Positions 33,457 to 46,995 of a stretch of 64,000 bases of DNA are shown piece after piece (positions within the stretch are counted from its first letter, which is position 1; each line of letters begins with the position of its first letter). Under the pieces are notes generated by a model. It had not been told where the DNA came from, searched no databases, and worked only from the letters and a program-made list of their open reading frames with translations. Source of the DNA: Guillardia theta CCMP2712 (Eukaryota; Cryptophyceae; Pyrenomonadales; Geminigeraceae); assembly GCF_000315625.1 (NCBI RefSeq), contig NW_005434668.1, positions 66,852-130,851 of the forward strand, in the 5' to 3' direction. The translations under genes and the position numbers were made by a program.

Positions 33457-35433
33457 ATGAACGGAACTTGGGGGCCAATCATCTCCGACTTCAATGCAGT
33501 AGGTGAGAAACATGATTAACAAGTTGTCAAAACATGAAAACGAACCTGAACAGATCGAAATCTTCACAACAACTCATCGCCTGTACGTGAGAGGCAAGTG
33601 CCTGAAAGGCGAAGCGACGGGAAGGGGAAGAAACCTGTATCCAATGCTGCAAACAAAGATGTCAAGCCAGCAGCAGGGAAGGCAAGACACACCAAGACTT
33701 TTACAAAGCCTGAGAAGAAGCAATTGACGGGAAATCGGCTCCTGGCAAAGAAGCGCCTCAAAGAGGCACCAGACCACTCCAACGGCGACCCCACGTTAGA
33801 GAATAGTGGACATCGTGCTCTCCGCATACGGAACCGCATCAAGACGAGACTAACGAATGCAAGGTCTGCTCTTGGATGTGAACGAGCTTCTAGTTTCCTT
33901 GTGATATCTCAACAGGTACTTTCAAACGATGTTGGACGCGTATGAGCAAGACGGCTGGGGCCCATCATCGCATCGCAAACTGAAGCCAACGGAGGAGCTC
34001 AAGAAGAGCTCTGAGAGTCTCATTCATGCTAAGAAGGAGATCAAAGAATTGCTGAAGCAGATGGATCCTGCTAGCAACGAGCTCGCGCAGAAAGAGGTAA
34101 AACCTCGCTTGCACTGCTGCAACTGGGAAATTTGTTTGAAAGGCGCTGCAGACCAGGATAGACGAGCGTGAGTATGAGGCAGAAGGTCTTGCCTTCGAGA
34201 AGGTCTGTGTGGAGATGTATCCGAAGACGTCCATGATGTCCTTCTGCATTTTTACAGATCGTTTGCTCCATTTGTGGTACAGGCGACGCTCGTCGTGGAA
34301 ACGATATTCTTTTGTGCGATTACTCGGAGTGCAATCGGGCATTCCATCAGAAGTGTCACCACCCTCAAGTGACGGAGCTTCCACATGATGGTTCCTCTGC
34401 CACGCAAGTTTGTTCAAGGTTGTTCTTATGCTCTTGGCAGATGAAGACTGGTTCTGCACGCACTGTCTCTGCTACACAGACTGCATTGAAGCAGTGAATG
34501 AGCTCTTCGGTACACATTACACGACGTGGGAGAAAATGTTCCCTGAGTTGGAAGAAAATGCATCGAATGAGTTGTCATCGGAGGAATACAACTCTCAAGA
34601 GGTGAATCGGCAAAACCTTGTTTGTTTCCATCTAACACTGCTTATTCAGGACGATGATTACGATCCTGACATGGACGAAATTTTGTCTGACGACAACAAA
34701 TCTGTTCACTCTGAGAGTGTTTCTGAAGAGCATTCGGACGACGAAGACTCCGATAAATCTACCGACGAGCCAGAATCGACCACAAAGAGTGAGAACTGAT
34801 GAAATTCTTTCAGGATAGTCCGTGACAGACGCCATTTGTGCATTTGCAGGAAAGAATCAATCTGTCTTGGCGAAATTGCTCGCAGCAGCAAGCCCCCCAG
34901 TGAGCCCGAGGGGTAGGAAATCGAAGACGTTGAAGAGGAAGAAGTCAAAGAAAGAAAGTGAGGGAAAAGCGTCGAAGGTCAAAGTGAAGAAGCCACGAGG
35001 GGAGGAGGGGCAATCGGCTCGAAACTCGTCGAGTCTCGTCGAATGGTATCAGAACTGGACTGTTCAAGGAGCAGCGGTGGAAGAGTCAGACGACGATAAT
35101 TACGGTGAGACACGGGCGAAAGATCAAGATGTCAGATGTTGATGAAAGGGATCGTATGGTAGAGGTGAAAGATCAAATGTCAGATGTTGCTGACAGAGAT
35201 CGTGGTAGAGATGAAAGATCAAGTGTCAGATGTTGCTAGTAGAAATTGCCCTGACAAAGATGGTCTGATAGATATGTTGCTGAAGTTGTTTTGCAGACCC
35301 GGACTTATCCAGTGACTGTGGGGAAGGGGATGACGATGCTCGACCTCAGAGCAGCAAGAAGTCGAAGAAGACAAGAGCGAGACGAGCGTCGGCTGCTAAA
35401 GCCATGAGCTATTTCGCGACCCTTCCCGACTAG
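33457..35433 (+). CDS. plant-type PHD-finger protein (PRHA/HAT3.1-like, no homeodomain seen)
   Basis: Exon 1 (33457-33502, MNGTWGPIISDFNAV) splices over a 51-nt intron to a basic region (PERRSDGKGKKPVSNAANKD). Further exons encode a helical stretch (SKKEIKELLKQMDPASNELA type), then a C4HC3 PHD finger: ICSICGTGDARRGNDILLCD, SECNRAFHQKCHHPQVTELP, EDWFCTHCLC. The continuation CIEAVNELFGTHYTTWEKMF followed by acidic DDDYDPDMDEILSDD is the hallmark of the PRHA/HAT3.1 homeodomain-PHD proteins of plants. Downstream is a Lys-rich segment (RGRKSKTLKRKKSKKESEG), an acidic patch and an end at TAG 35433, with no homeodomain. By family the PHD finger reads histone H3 tail methylation, so a nuclear transcription or chromatin role is likely. 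An intron at about 35105-35296 carries a tandem repeat. Confidence 0.75.
35118..35250 (+). repeat. imperfect ~47-bp tandem repeat in a PHD-gene intron
   Basis: Three units starting gaaagatcaa at 35118, 35167 and 35213, each followed by a variant of gtcagatgttgctgacagag. They lie wholly inside the last intron. Confidence 0.8.
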
Positions 35434-35711
35434 CAGCGATTCGATCGTTTGTTTCTTATTCGCCTCTCTTGTTGTTGAGATATTTACAACTCTGACGCTT
35501 TCGAGGGCTATGCGTCCTGCAGCTTCAAATCGAATGCTGCACCCTCCTCCCTCTATTCCCTCTTCTCCCCTCCTCTTTCTTTGTCTCTTTCCCTGCTCAC
35601 TTGCCTCCCCTTCGCTTGCGTGGAGTCTGTGGCCCAGTCTCGTACTGTGTCGGGTCTTGTCCTGAAGCTGCAGGGGAGTCAGAGAGGGAGCGAGGAGGCA
35701 GCAGCACCGTC
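35434..35711. other. convergent spacer
   Basis: 278 bp between the stop codons of the PHD gene (plus) and CTP synthase (minus). CT-rich in part; no further feature. Confidence 0.5.
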
Positions 35712-38912
<3,201 letters not shown>

Positions 38913-39866
38913 GTTCGCCCTCCTTTCTGTCTCGCGCGCGCGTTTCGCCTGTCCCGCGTCAGACCTGAAGGAGCAAGTCACCAAGGAGACATGGCGAAAA
39001 CAAGTCTTACGTGTCGTTTGTTCGCTTGCTCATGGTAGAAGCCTCTCCTCTGACTCCAGCAAGCTGCAAAGAAGAAAATCAGCAACTGCATGGTCATATG
39101 TGTTGTCAAACATTATCTCATCATGTCCTTTCCTCTCCGTCATCATCCTCTCTTCATCTGTACCATCTACCTCCCCTTCTTCCTGCCCCTTCTCTTCCTG
39201 ACCTCTTCATCGAATCCTCCCTATCTTTTCACGCATCAAACACCCTACATTCCATACCCTCCTCTCCATCTGTCATTCTATCCTCATCAAACTTCCTCCT
39301 CTTCCTCGTCCTCCTCTTCCTTTCTCCCACCATCGTCGCCCCTCCCTCCTCCCCTCCCCTCTCCGCCGTTCCCGCCATTGAAGGGCACGTGTGGCCTCAT
39401 CTCCTCCAACCATCAAATCGGGCCCGCCTCAACATAAGATGGGAGACTTTTGTAAGACAGCAACCCCCTCCGTTCATCTGCCGCACTGCCCGGACGGGGG
39501 CCGGACCCCTCAAGGCCCGGCCGCACTTCTGGCGGCCCGCGGGCCCGCCGCGCCGGTCCGACAAGTCACTGACTGTGACTCGGATTACCGTACTAACGGC
39601 GTGCGGCTAGACTTGGTGCTAGACGGTACGGCCCGGCCTAAGCCCGGCCCGCCGGACTACTTGTCACGTTGACAGTCTAGTATACGGTACGGTCAAGGTG
39701 CCTGAGTGGTACAGAGGCATCGAACTTGTACCCACTGTCAAGTGCAAGGTTAAAGATACTACCGATCGGCACGGTGATCCTTGTTTCGCAATGAATTCCC
39801 CAAAGAAGCATCTGAGTGAATTTCGAGGCTCCACGTTACAAAAAATTCATTGCTGGTGCATTTGCG
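38913..39866. other. intergenic; CT-rich then GC-rich island (39470-39680)
   Basis: 39100-39370 is pyrimidine-rich. 39470-39680 repeats gcccggcc-type words with gtcactgactgtgactcgg. This region contains the CTP synthase promoter. A tRNA-like fragment near 39700 does not fold and was rejected. Confidence 0.5.
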
Positions 39867-41410
39867 TCATTGTTTGAGTCGGAGCGTCGTGGCCCTCCTG
39901 TCCTTGTGCGCTGATGAGAAAATCAGCCGTCTCACTGAAAGTGGAGTGACTAGCAATTCTTTCGATGAAGTCAGAACGTCAAACCGAAAGTTGTAGATCT
40001 GAGCTTCTTGCAGAGGATCCAAACCATCGTTACTCTTGACGGTCAGTGAAGCACCTAGGTTGAGCAGGCTGAAGACCTAACATCAGTGCTACCACAGCAG
40101 TCCAGGACGTCTCACCATGCGCATGCCTCTGTTCTCCCTTCCATGGCCGCATAATGCAATGGAGTTCGACCAACGCTGTTGACGCAGTTGATCTCTGCTC
40201 CCAGATTGATCAACAGCTTCACGGCTTCAACCTTTGAGGTTAAGATTCAAACTTCAGCTCATATCAGAAAGAGAGAGGAAATGTCATACTCGTCCTTCTA
40301 ATGCAGCAAAGTGCAAAGGCGTGTCTCCAAACCATGCAGAGTCTCGAGTACTGATGTCCGCACCCTCATGAGCCAGGGTCTCGATCCGAGAGCAATCGCC
40401 CTCTATGGCCGGTCAGACGAGCTATGGGCTCTTTAAGACGCATCAACCTGCTGCTGCTGCCAGCAGCTGGAAGGACAGCATGTCAAGAGGTTTATGACAT
40501 GATTCTGAGATATTCTTGGAAGCCTAATGAAAATGCAGATCGCTCAGAACGCGGCCACTTAAGCATATCACTCACCCAGTCGTGGAGGGAAACTGGCAAG
40601 GAGTGGTCATGGTGCTTTTTGACAGTTCCGGGGAGCTTTGGAGGGCATGAATCAGACTTTTGTACAAGCCAATGAGAATTGTAATGTACGGCTTCTCTCA
40701 ACAATGTCACCCGCAAAGTTGCAATCCCCGTTGGGTCACTCTCATCTAATACAAGCATGAAACAAGTCAGCAAGACTTCTCATTAATGTTATGTCTGTTT
40801 GTCACTTGTATGTTTTGCCTCACTAGAGCGTTTAATCTCCAATTCTACCGGGGATCCAACATCACCCGTTATTCGCTGTCACCAACGTCAGTCGTACCAA
40901 CAAGATTTTAAGCTCCTGCGAGCTGGGGCACGTTTGCAATATTCTGCAGATACTCATCCTTGTTTGGAAGGTCTCTGCAGGAAGGTAATCTCCACCCATC
41001 AACGGCTAGCAACACATCCCCCTCCTACAGGTCAAGTTGCCGATCAGTTCCAAGGCGACACTTTACGTAGGCTTCACCATGATTTGCCCGCTCCTTTGGG
41101 CAGCGCATCCCTCCACCAAATGACTGAAGATCACCTGCGCTGCATTTTGAGTTCTCATAACATATGCTAGAATTCTTCCTACCTCATTGGCAGACGAGAT
41201 TGAAAGGCTAGCGCCAATACCAGCCTTTGTCCTTTCTGCAACCGTGTTGTTGGCTTCATGTACACTGGCGGAGCCTCCCCGCAATCGAAGGTGATTGTGG
41301 CACTCAAGGAGAGAGATTGAGATGTATGTAGTTGGTGCTAACAATACAGCTTCGAGCCCTGAGAACAAGAGGAATGAAGCTGCGAGCTTGAACCCAAGTA
41401 GTCGACCCAT
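39867..41410 (-). CDS. secreted or lumenal PDZ / ankyrin-repeat protein with LRLRGG segment
   Basis: The ATG at 41410 gives MGRLLGFKLAASFLLFSGLE, a signal peptide, then a Thr/Ser region and LRLRGG at residues 41-46 (41290-41273). After short introns (one 45 nt, ending CTGTAG) come PDZ strands: EGDVLLAVDGWRLPSCRDLP and GDVGSPVELEIKRSSEA. Another exon reads DPTGIATLRVTLLREAVHYN ... SLHDWV. The 3' exons encode ankyrin repeats (CSRIETLAHEGADISTRDSA, GDTPLHFAALEGR, VEAVKLLINLGAEINCVNSV, GRTPLHYAAMEGR, NLGASLTVKSNDGLDPLQEA) and end at TGA 39867. The joins between the PDZ and ankyrin parts (about 40580-40430) are inferred, so two genes are possible. The role is unknown; both modules mediate protein binding. 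A plastid or periplastid location is conceivable because of the signal peptide. Confidence 0.55.
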
Positions 41411-41764
41411 CCAGCTCACCTCCAAGTACCCACAGAGATGAGATGAAGCTGACTGATCTCACACAGAGGGACAATTTCTGTTGACATGACGGCTATATGC
41501 TATCAGCAGGGAGGAGCGTAGGCGCATGGAGCCACGGGCGCATGCCGTTCCTCTCCTTCATCGCACCACCCTACTGAGCCCGAGCATGGCTGATGGCAGA
41601 GACGCATCTTACTAGTGCTGTATGAGGGATATCATCTTACTGGGGTGCGAGCACGATGCTTTGTTTTGCTGTCTTCTTTGATTTTCTATATGCCTACCTG
41701 AGGCAGACTTGATGGAAATATATTGACAAATAAACTCCCGTACCGCACGTGAAAAAGCAGCGAA
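41411..41764. promoter_or_regulatory. divergent upstream region
   Basis: 354 bp between the starts of the PDZ-ankyrin gene (minus) and the small ankyrin gene (plus). It is presumed to hold both promoters. No specific box stands out. Confidence 0.35.
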
Positions 41765-42938
41765 ATGTCAGGTGAGTGGAGACTGTCTTGAGGTTTCTGA
41801 CAGCAACTTAATCCTGCATCTTCTTAATGTCGTACAATGTATATATTTTATTCAATGATTGTGATATCTTGCCGAACCAAGAATGAAATGTGTGAGAACT
41901 GTGATTTTTATGGGTGAAATTCCAACAAAATCTCACGAGCTTTTCTTATGCCAGATTCCGAAAGCACTGGAGATGAAGGAGAAGAAGAACTTGAATTCGA
42001 TGAAGTCGAAATGGACCTCGAGCAAGAGCGAGCATTGATAGATCCTGAGGTAAGGCTAGAGTCATTCTTACGGATTTAACTTCAAATTCTTTACCTTACA
42101 AGGCTCCATCCAGATCTTGGAGCTACACGATGCGATAGAGAACGGCAATGTTGAGTTAGCGAAGGAAAAGTGAGCTTACCTTTACTGGGTCTGTCGCAGA
42201 ATCTGAAATTCTTCCCATCTCTTCTCCTTTTGATTCTTGCAGACTTGACAAGGTGCCCCTGAATGCAACAGGAGTCGATGGAGACACGGTATGACACATT
42301 GAACACTTCCTGACCTACATAATCCAATGGGCCATACAAAGGTTGAATTTGACAATGCTGGGCTTGCCAGGCTTTACACCTTGCTTGCTTGTACGGAATG
42401 AAGGAGATTGTCGGTAAGTGACAAGGTGACTCAGTTTCTGTGCATTGAAACACACGTTCTTCCATTTCCAAGATCTCCTGATTCAGAGGGGTGAAGATGT
42501 GAATGCGACAGATCAAGAGGGTTCCACTCCCCTCCATGACGCGTGTGCAGGCGGTGAAGTTGTGTCGAATGATTATTTGTGCATTTTCAACTCGGGTGAT
42601 TGTTTGTGCAGGTTATTTCGAGATTGTTTCTGCGCTTCTTGAAGCAAAGGCAGCCGTGAATGTAACTCCATTGATCTCCTGTACGGATTTTCATTCACAT
42701 TGCTCCGTTCAGGTCGCAGATTCGGACAATGATACCCCTCTACACAATGCTACCAACGGCGATCATATCAAGGTCGATTCATTCTCAAGGATAACGTGTT
42801 CCTGGAAGGTGTTTGATACAAAAACAGGTAGTGCAGCTGTTATTGTCGGCAGGGGCAGATAAGAAAGCTGAAAATGATGCCGGGGAGACGCCAGAAATGT
42901 TAGCACACGATGACAGCGTGAAAGCATGCTTCGTATGA
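41765..42938 (+). CDS. small acidic ankyrin-repeat protein
   Basis: Exon 1 may be ATG TCA G (41765-41771) spliced to the acidic exon SESTGDEGEEELEFDEVEMD. An alternative start is the ATG at about 41950 (MPDSES), giving nearly the same protein. Next exons: ILELHDAIENGNVELAKEK, LDKVPLNATGVDGDT, ALHLACLYGMKEIVG, LLIQRGEDVNATDQEGSTPL, YFEIVSALLEAKAAVN, VADSDNDTPLHNATNGDH and a last exon VQLLLSAGADKKAENDAGET ending TGA 42938. This makes four ankyrin repeats with the TPLH and LL-GA-VN consensus, split by introns of about 50-75 nt. The fold is a protein-interaction solenoid. It has no signal peptide, so it is probably cytosolic or nuclear. Confidence 0.7.
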
Positions 42939-43015
42939 GTGAATGCACGATTCTTTACTATCTACTGTGAGTTGTACGAAGGTTTCATCCCATTCTGGAT
43001 CTTGCACTTTGCTCT

Positions 43016-43402
43016 TCAACCCTTATATGCCCGCAAACTCGAAATCAAGCCAGCGTCATTATATTCGATCACCTATCGAATGATCATCAGAGAAAGAAAG
43101 GGAAAGCTTCACAATCGTACATCAACGACTTTCAAAACAGTCTTATCGGCATCGTTGACATGAACAAGGATCTCAGCCGATGCCGTTGAAGTGGCAGCTG
43201 AGTAGTGAATCTTGAGAACTTCGATCTGAATGCCAGGAGCACTCTGGAAGATCTTTCCGTTCGCATCAGCAACATTCTGGGCTCCCTTGACCTCAACCTC
43301 CCAGTCTCGGAGAGATCCATCATCAGCAAACATCTTGCCAACTCCTTCCTTGTCGTGCTTGTTCCATACCTCGAAGTACTTCTTCACGCGGTCCTCGGCC
43401 AT
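43016..43402 (-). CDS. SnoaL-like / NTF2-fold small protein
   Basis: The ATG at 43402 starts MAEDRVKKYFEVWNKHDKEG, followed by VGKMFADDGSLRDWEVEVKG, ENVADANGKIF-like QNVADANGKIFQSAPG and VNDADKTVLKVVD. A 48-nt intron (donor GTACGA, acceptor TCGATAG) joins to VIEYNDAGLISSLRAYKG-stop at 43016. The pattern of an N-terminal helix with WNxHD, FADDG, and a final strand ending RAYKG is that of SnoaL-like polyketide-cyclase/ketosteroid-isomerase-fold proteins. These have a cone-shaped pocket, and many have no known substrate. An in-frame upstream ATG exists (MSRSMSK..., about 43465), but MAEDR fits the family better. Length about 113 residues, typical. Confidence 0.7.
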
Positions 43403-45445
43403 AGCTGTTTCCCCTATCACGATAATTTGAACCAAAATTTGAAATTTTGACATAGATCTAGACATTTTTTGAAATGTGACATCGGCCGGCTTGAGCTGGG
43501 CCCAGAATCTTTCCGCCGCAAGACCGCCGGCCCGGCACTGTATGCAACTCGGCGGAAGCAGCCCGACACTGGCCCGGCCCGTTACTAGTGGCTCAGAGAT
43601 CCTTGAGAACCACCCGGGATTTTTACCATCCTGGTAGGGGTCTTCAGGGCTCATGTCCCTTGCTCTGCCATAAACGGCACAGCTGTAAGTTGGGGGTAGG
43701 GGTACAATTTTTCCCTGCGTAGGGGTTGCAACTGTGGTGGAACAATGCTGCGAAATGTTAAAGAGGGAGAAGGTACGGCGATCCAACTTAGGGTCTCAAT
43801 TATATGTATTTGGAGATTGGAGACTCAGATTTGCGGATAGCTGTTAGCGATTCGGTTCAATGATTAGGGGGGTAGGGGGTAGGGGTGTAAACACCCCCAA
43901 TAGCCGCTACTCTGAGACAAATGTAGCAATGCCAGGGTGGGTTCACGACTTTGCATAGGAGGGGTGGTATCAATTTATTCTTGTTTCATCAATTGACTAC
44001 TCAAAAATGTGTGGTGGGTAGGGGATCGCAAGGTTTTCATGGAAGGGTAGGGTGATTGTTGGGGGGCAGTGTTTTTAACCTCTGCAAATTCTTCCAAAGT
44101 TTTCAGTGCCCTAACTAAAAGTGTTTTTAAACGGCCTCCCCATCACTCGAGATCTTTATTTAAGACTACCCCTATTATTAAAACTATTCACCCATACCTT
44201 GTAGGGTTCTCTCAACAGATATGATGGGGTAGGTGTGACGCTCATGCACTGATGAGCGGGGTCATCCGGCACCTGCTCTTCATTTTAAGCTCTCCATCCC
44301 TCCCCTTCAAGGGCCGGATGAATACCCCCCACCCCCTTCCTATTCATCTACCCCAAATACAAGACCAAAGAAGCCCCACCCCCTTTACTTCCATCGAACA
44401 CCATCCGTTGACCCTCTATTTATGCCATCCACCCCCACCCCCACCCCCACCTACTTCACTCTACAGCCTTCGCTGATCAGACCCTACTTACACCTACCCC
44501 CCTTCGACCAGCCGGATCCCTTGACCCCACGGTACCTCCATCTCAAGATCCCTGTTGACTACCCCTTGTTTGATCATGAGTTGAGGTGGTGATTGGATCG
44601 GGGACTCTAAGCTATGTTGGTCCCCTAGGGGTGGGTAAGTGGGGGAGCTCGAGATGGAGGGGGAGGGACCGGAGGTGAGCGGGTAGGGTCGCCTGCACGA
44701 AGGGGTGGGGTGTGAGACTTTGATTATTTCTGTGGAGGTCAGCGAATCGTGTGGGAGGGGTAGAGGCAGGGTTATTGAAGGGTACCAAGGGGTCTTAGCC
44801 CCCCTGGGGGTGGGTAGAGATGGTTTTTAGCAGGGTAGGGATTTGGTGTACTGCAAAGGTGGCTGATGGGATGCATGGCGAACGAGTAGAGGCCGTGAGG
44901 GGCAATGGGGAGGAGAAGCAGCAGGTGGAAGGAAAGAGAAAGGAGAAGATTTTTCAGATAGTGAGAAAGAAGGCACGAAGAGAAGGAAGGAGGGAGGGGA
45001 GTGAAGCGAAGATGGCTGTATGACCGGGGTCGCAAGCGTTCAAACGGAAAGTTTGCTGACATCGCAGCCTTACAATGCCAGACAAAACCATGGTTTTCTT
45101 GTATATTCTTGAGTGATTTAGATAATGTCAAAGAATTGGTCCTGTTAATGATTGTCCGACTGCAAATGAGGCTTCAGATGTCATCAGTTCAGTTTCTGCA
45201 CGAGAAAGCTAGCAAACCTGTTCTTTACGTTTCTGTTGCCATTGTAAGCGCAATATCTGTGGCTGGCTGGGCATAGGTGTATACGATCACAATTTTGGAA
45301 TGTTGCTCGTTTGTAATCTTTAGATGAACACCCAAAGATTGATTGCCAATAGGCCAGTACTTCCGTTTCTTTCTTCGCTGATGTTGATTTGCAACAGGTT
45401 CACTCAGCTGCACATAATTCAAGAACATAAAGTGAACATCAAGTG
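43403..45445. other. 2-kb intergenic region with GGGGTAGGG-rich sequence
   Basis: 43480-43600 is a GC-rich island. 43680-44820 is full of ggggtaggg / ccctacccc and cccaccccc words on both strands. 45000-45280 has one open frame ending in a hydrophobic stretch (VLYVSVAIVSAISVAGWA) that I do not consider a supported gene. Confidence 0.5.
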
Positions 45446-46530
45446 ATGTTCTCTAGAAAATTAGTTCTTTTGTCGTGGTCATCCTTTTTGGTCTCAGCTG
45501 GTGCTTTTGTGCCTCCAGTGCACCATAACGGCCATGCATCTATTACACCTTCCGTCGACTCGATCTCTTGCGCCAGGACGAGATCGTTTGCCCTCGCAAC
45601 AAAGCCGTATGAGGCCAATAGATTAACACCTGCCAAGTTATCCTCCAATCCCTCAGAGAAGGCAGAAAAGCCAATAAGGATCGACACGAAGGACGAGTGG
45701 GACCGAGCTGTTGCTACTGCTGTACATGAAGACAAACTTATCGTTGCAGAGTTTCGTCACGAATTCTGCAGAAAATGTATGGCTCTTGCCGGAAAGTACA
45801 GCAAAATGCCGTCCTTGTATGCTGGCAAGAACATCATGTTTCTGGAGATCGATGCACAGCGAATCGGAAAGGAACTGAGGACCCATTTAGGTGTTAACGT
45901 CGTTCCAACGGTCCAGCTTTGGAAGAATCTCAGGAAGCTGGAAGTTTATGTATGCCCTGATCTACTGTGTATTCTGTTTAACTTACCTGGCGCGTCTCGC
46001 AGGAAGCTGAAAAGGACTTGAGCAAGTTTATTCCAACGATCTCCGAGATGATATCCAGACATGAACCTGATTGCGAACGAAAGATCAATGTGCAGCCAGA
46101 AACTGTGGCATCAACACCGAAGCAAAATGCAGAATCCAAACAAGAGGTGGAAGAGCCCCAATTCACCAAGATTGATCAAGATGCATTCTCGGCATGGAAG
46201 ATGCGACAATCAAGCACTGTCGTAGTTCGTGCAACTGGGGTAAGCCTAACAGATATCTTTTGATGATTTTATTCTCTTGTCTTTGTCTCCTTGTATTTTC
46301 CTCTTCTTTATGCTTGAAAAGATTCTCATTGGTTTGATCATAAGCAGATTTCTGAAGCGAAGGGCACCTCAACGCTTCTCCGTTCTTGGGAGCCATCAGA
46401 GCATTCCAGCAATGATCCAGATCATGAGAATCACACGCCCGCTAGCAATGCAGTCAGAATGAACCCCAACAAAGGTGGGATGTCAGCTGCTGAGCTTAGG
46501 GCACAACTTGAAAAGCTGGAGAAGAGATAA
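45446..46530 (+). CDS. plastid-targeted thioredoxin-like protein
   Basis: The ATG at 45446 gives MFSRKLVLLSWSSFLVSAGA with predicted cleavage before FVPPVHHNG, a Phe-led bipartite plastid presequence. Exon 1 encodes a thioredoxin fold: DEWDRAVATAVHEDKLIVAE, active site FCRKCMALAGKYSKM (CRKC in place of the usual CGPC), NIMFLEIDAQRIGKELRTHL and the cis-Pro loop NVVPTVQLWK. A 53-nt intron joins ...KLEVY to EAEKDLSKFIPTISEMISRH. A long polar C-terminal extension (QEVEEPQFTKIDQDAFSAWK ... SAAELRAQLEKLEKR) ends at TAA 46530 in a short helix. The CxxC supports redox activity on disulfides, probably in the stroma; target unknown. The extension is unusual for a simple thioredoxin. Confidence 0.78.
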
Positions 46531-46995
46531 CAGGGCGGACCCCTTGGTTGCTTGATTGGAGGAGTCTGTTCCTGCTCATTCAATCCTTGAGCGGAAGAAC
46601 CATCTGGACTTCCGAATATTTTTTTAACTCTAGATTTTCATGTCGCGAATAAATTTGTCTATGAGAAACCTAACGGTTCATCAGGCTGGGCCGTGCCGTG
46701 ATTGAATCACGCCAGTCCGCTGGTCTTGACTCATAAGGTTGTGCACATGATGTGCCGCTCAGGCTGCCCCTGTAGTAGGCCGACCTCAGAACATCTCACC
46801 GGACCCGCCTCGGTCACTTTCCTCTGATTCTCATCGGAAGATTTTTTGGCGCGAAAAAATGCAGAATGAGGGAAAGAGCGCAACGCGGAGAGGGAATGAC
46901 AGAATATGTTGATCATCAATTCGGATTATCATTGACCTATCAGTTTATAAACTGAGAGATCCCCTGCACTTGCTGTTCAAAACTTTGTATCGAAA
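46531..46995. other. intergenic / RAD51B upstream region
   Basis: 465 bp containing a moderately GC-rich stretch (46680-46830, gccgtgccgtgattgaatca) and nothing coding. AATAAA-like aataaattt at about 46649 could serve polyadenylation of the upstream gene. Confidence 0.4.

Noticed and set aside
39695-39790. tRNA-like fragment (tgcctgagtggt resembles a pol III A box)
   Set aside because: No matching B box, anticodon stem or acceptor stem pairs; at best a decayed tRNA-derived repeat.
45001-45276. 91-codon frame ending in a hydrophobic segment
   Set aside because: Begins in purine-rich intergenic sequence, has no signal peptide or domain, and no supporting exon; probably chance.
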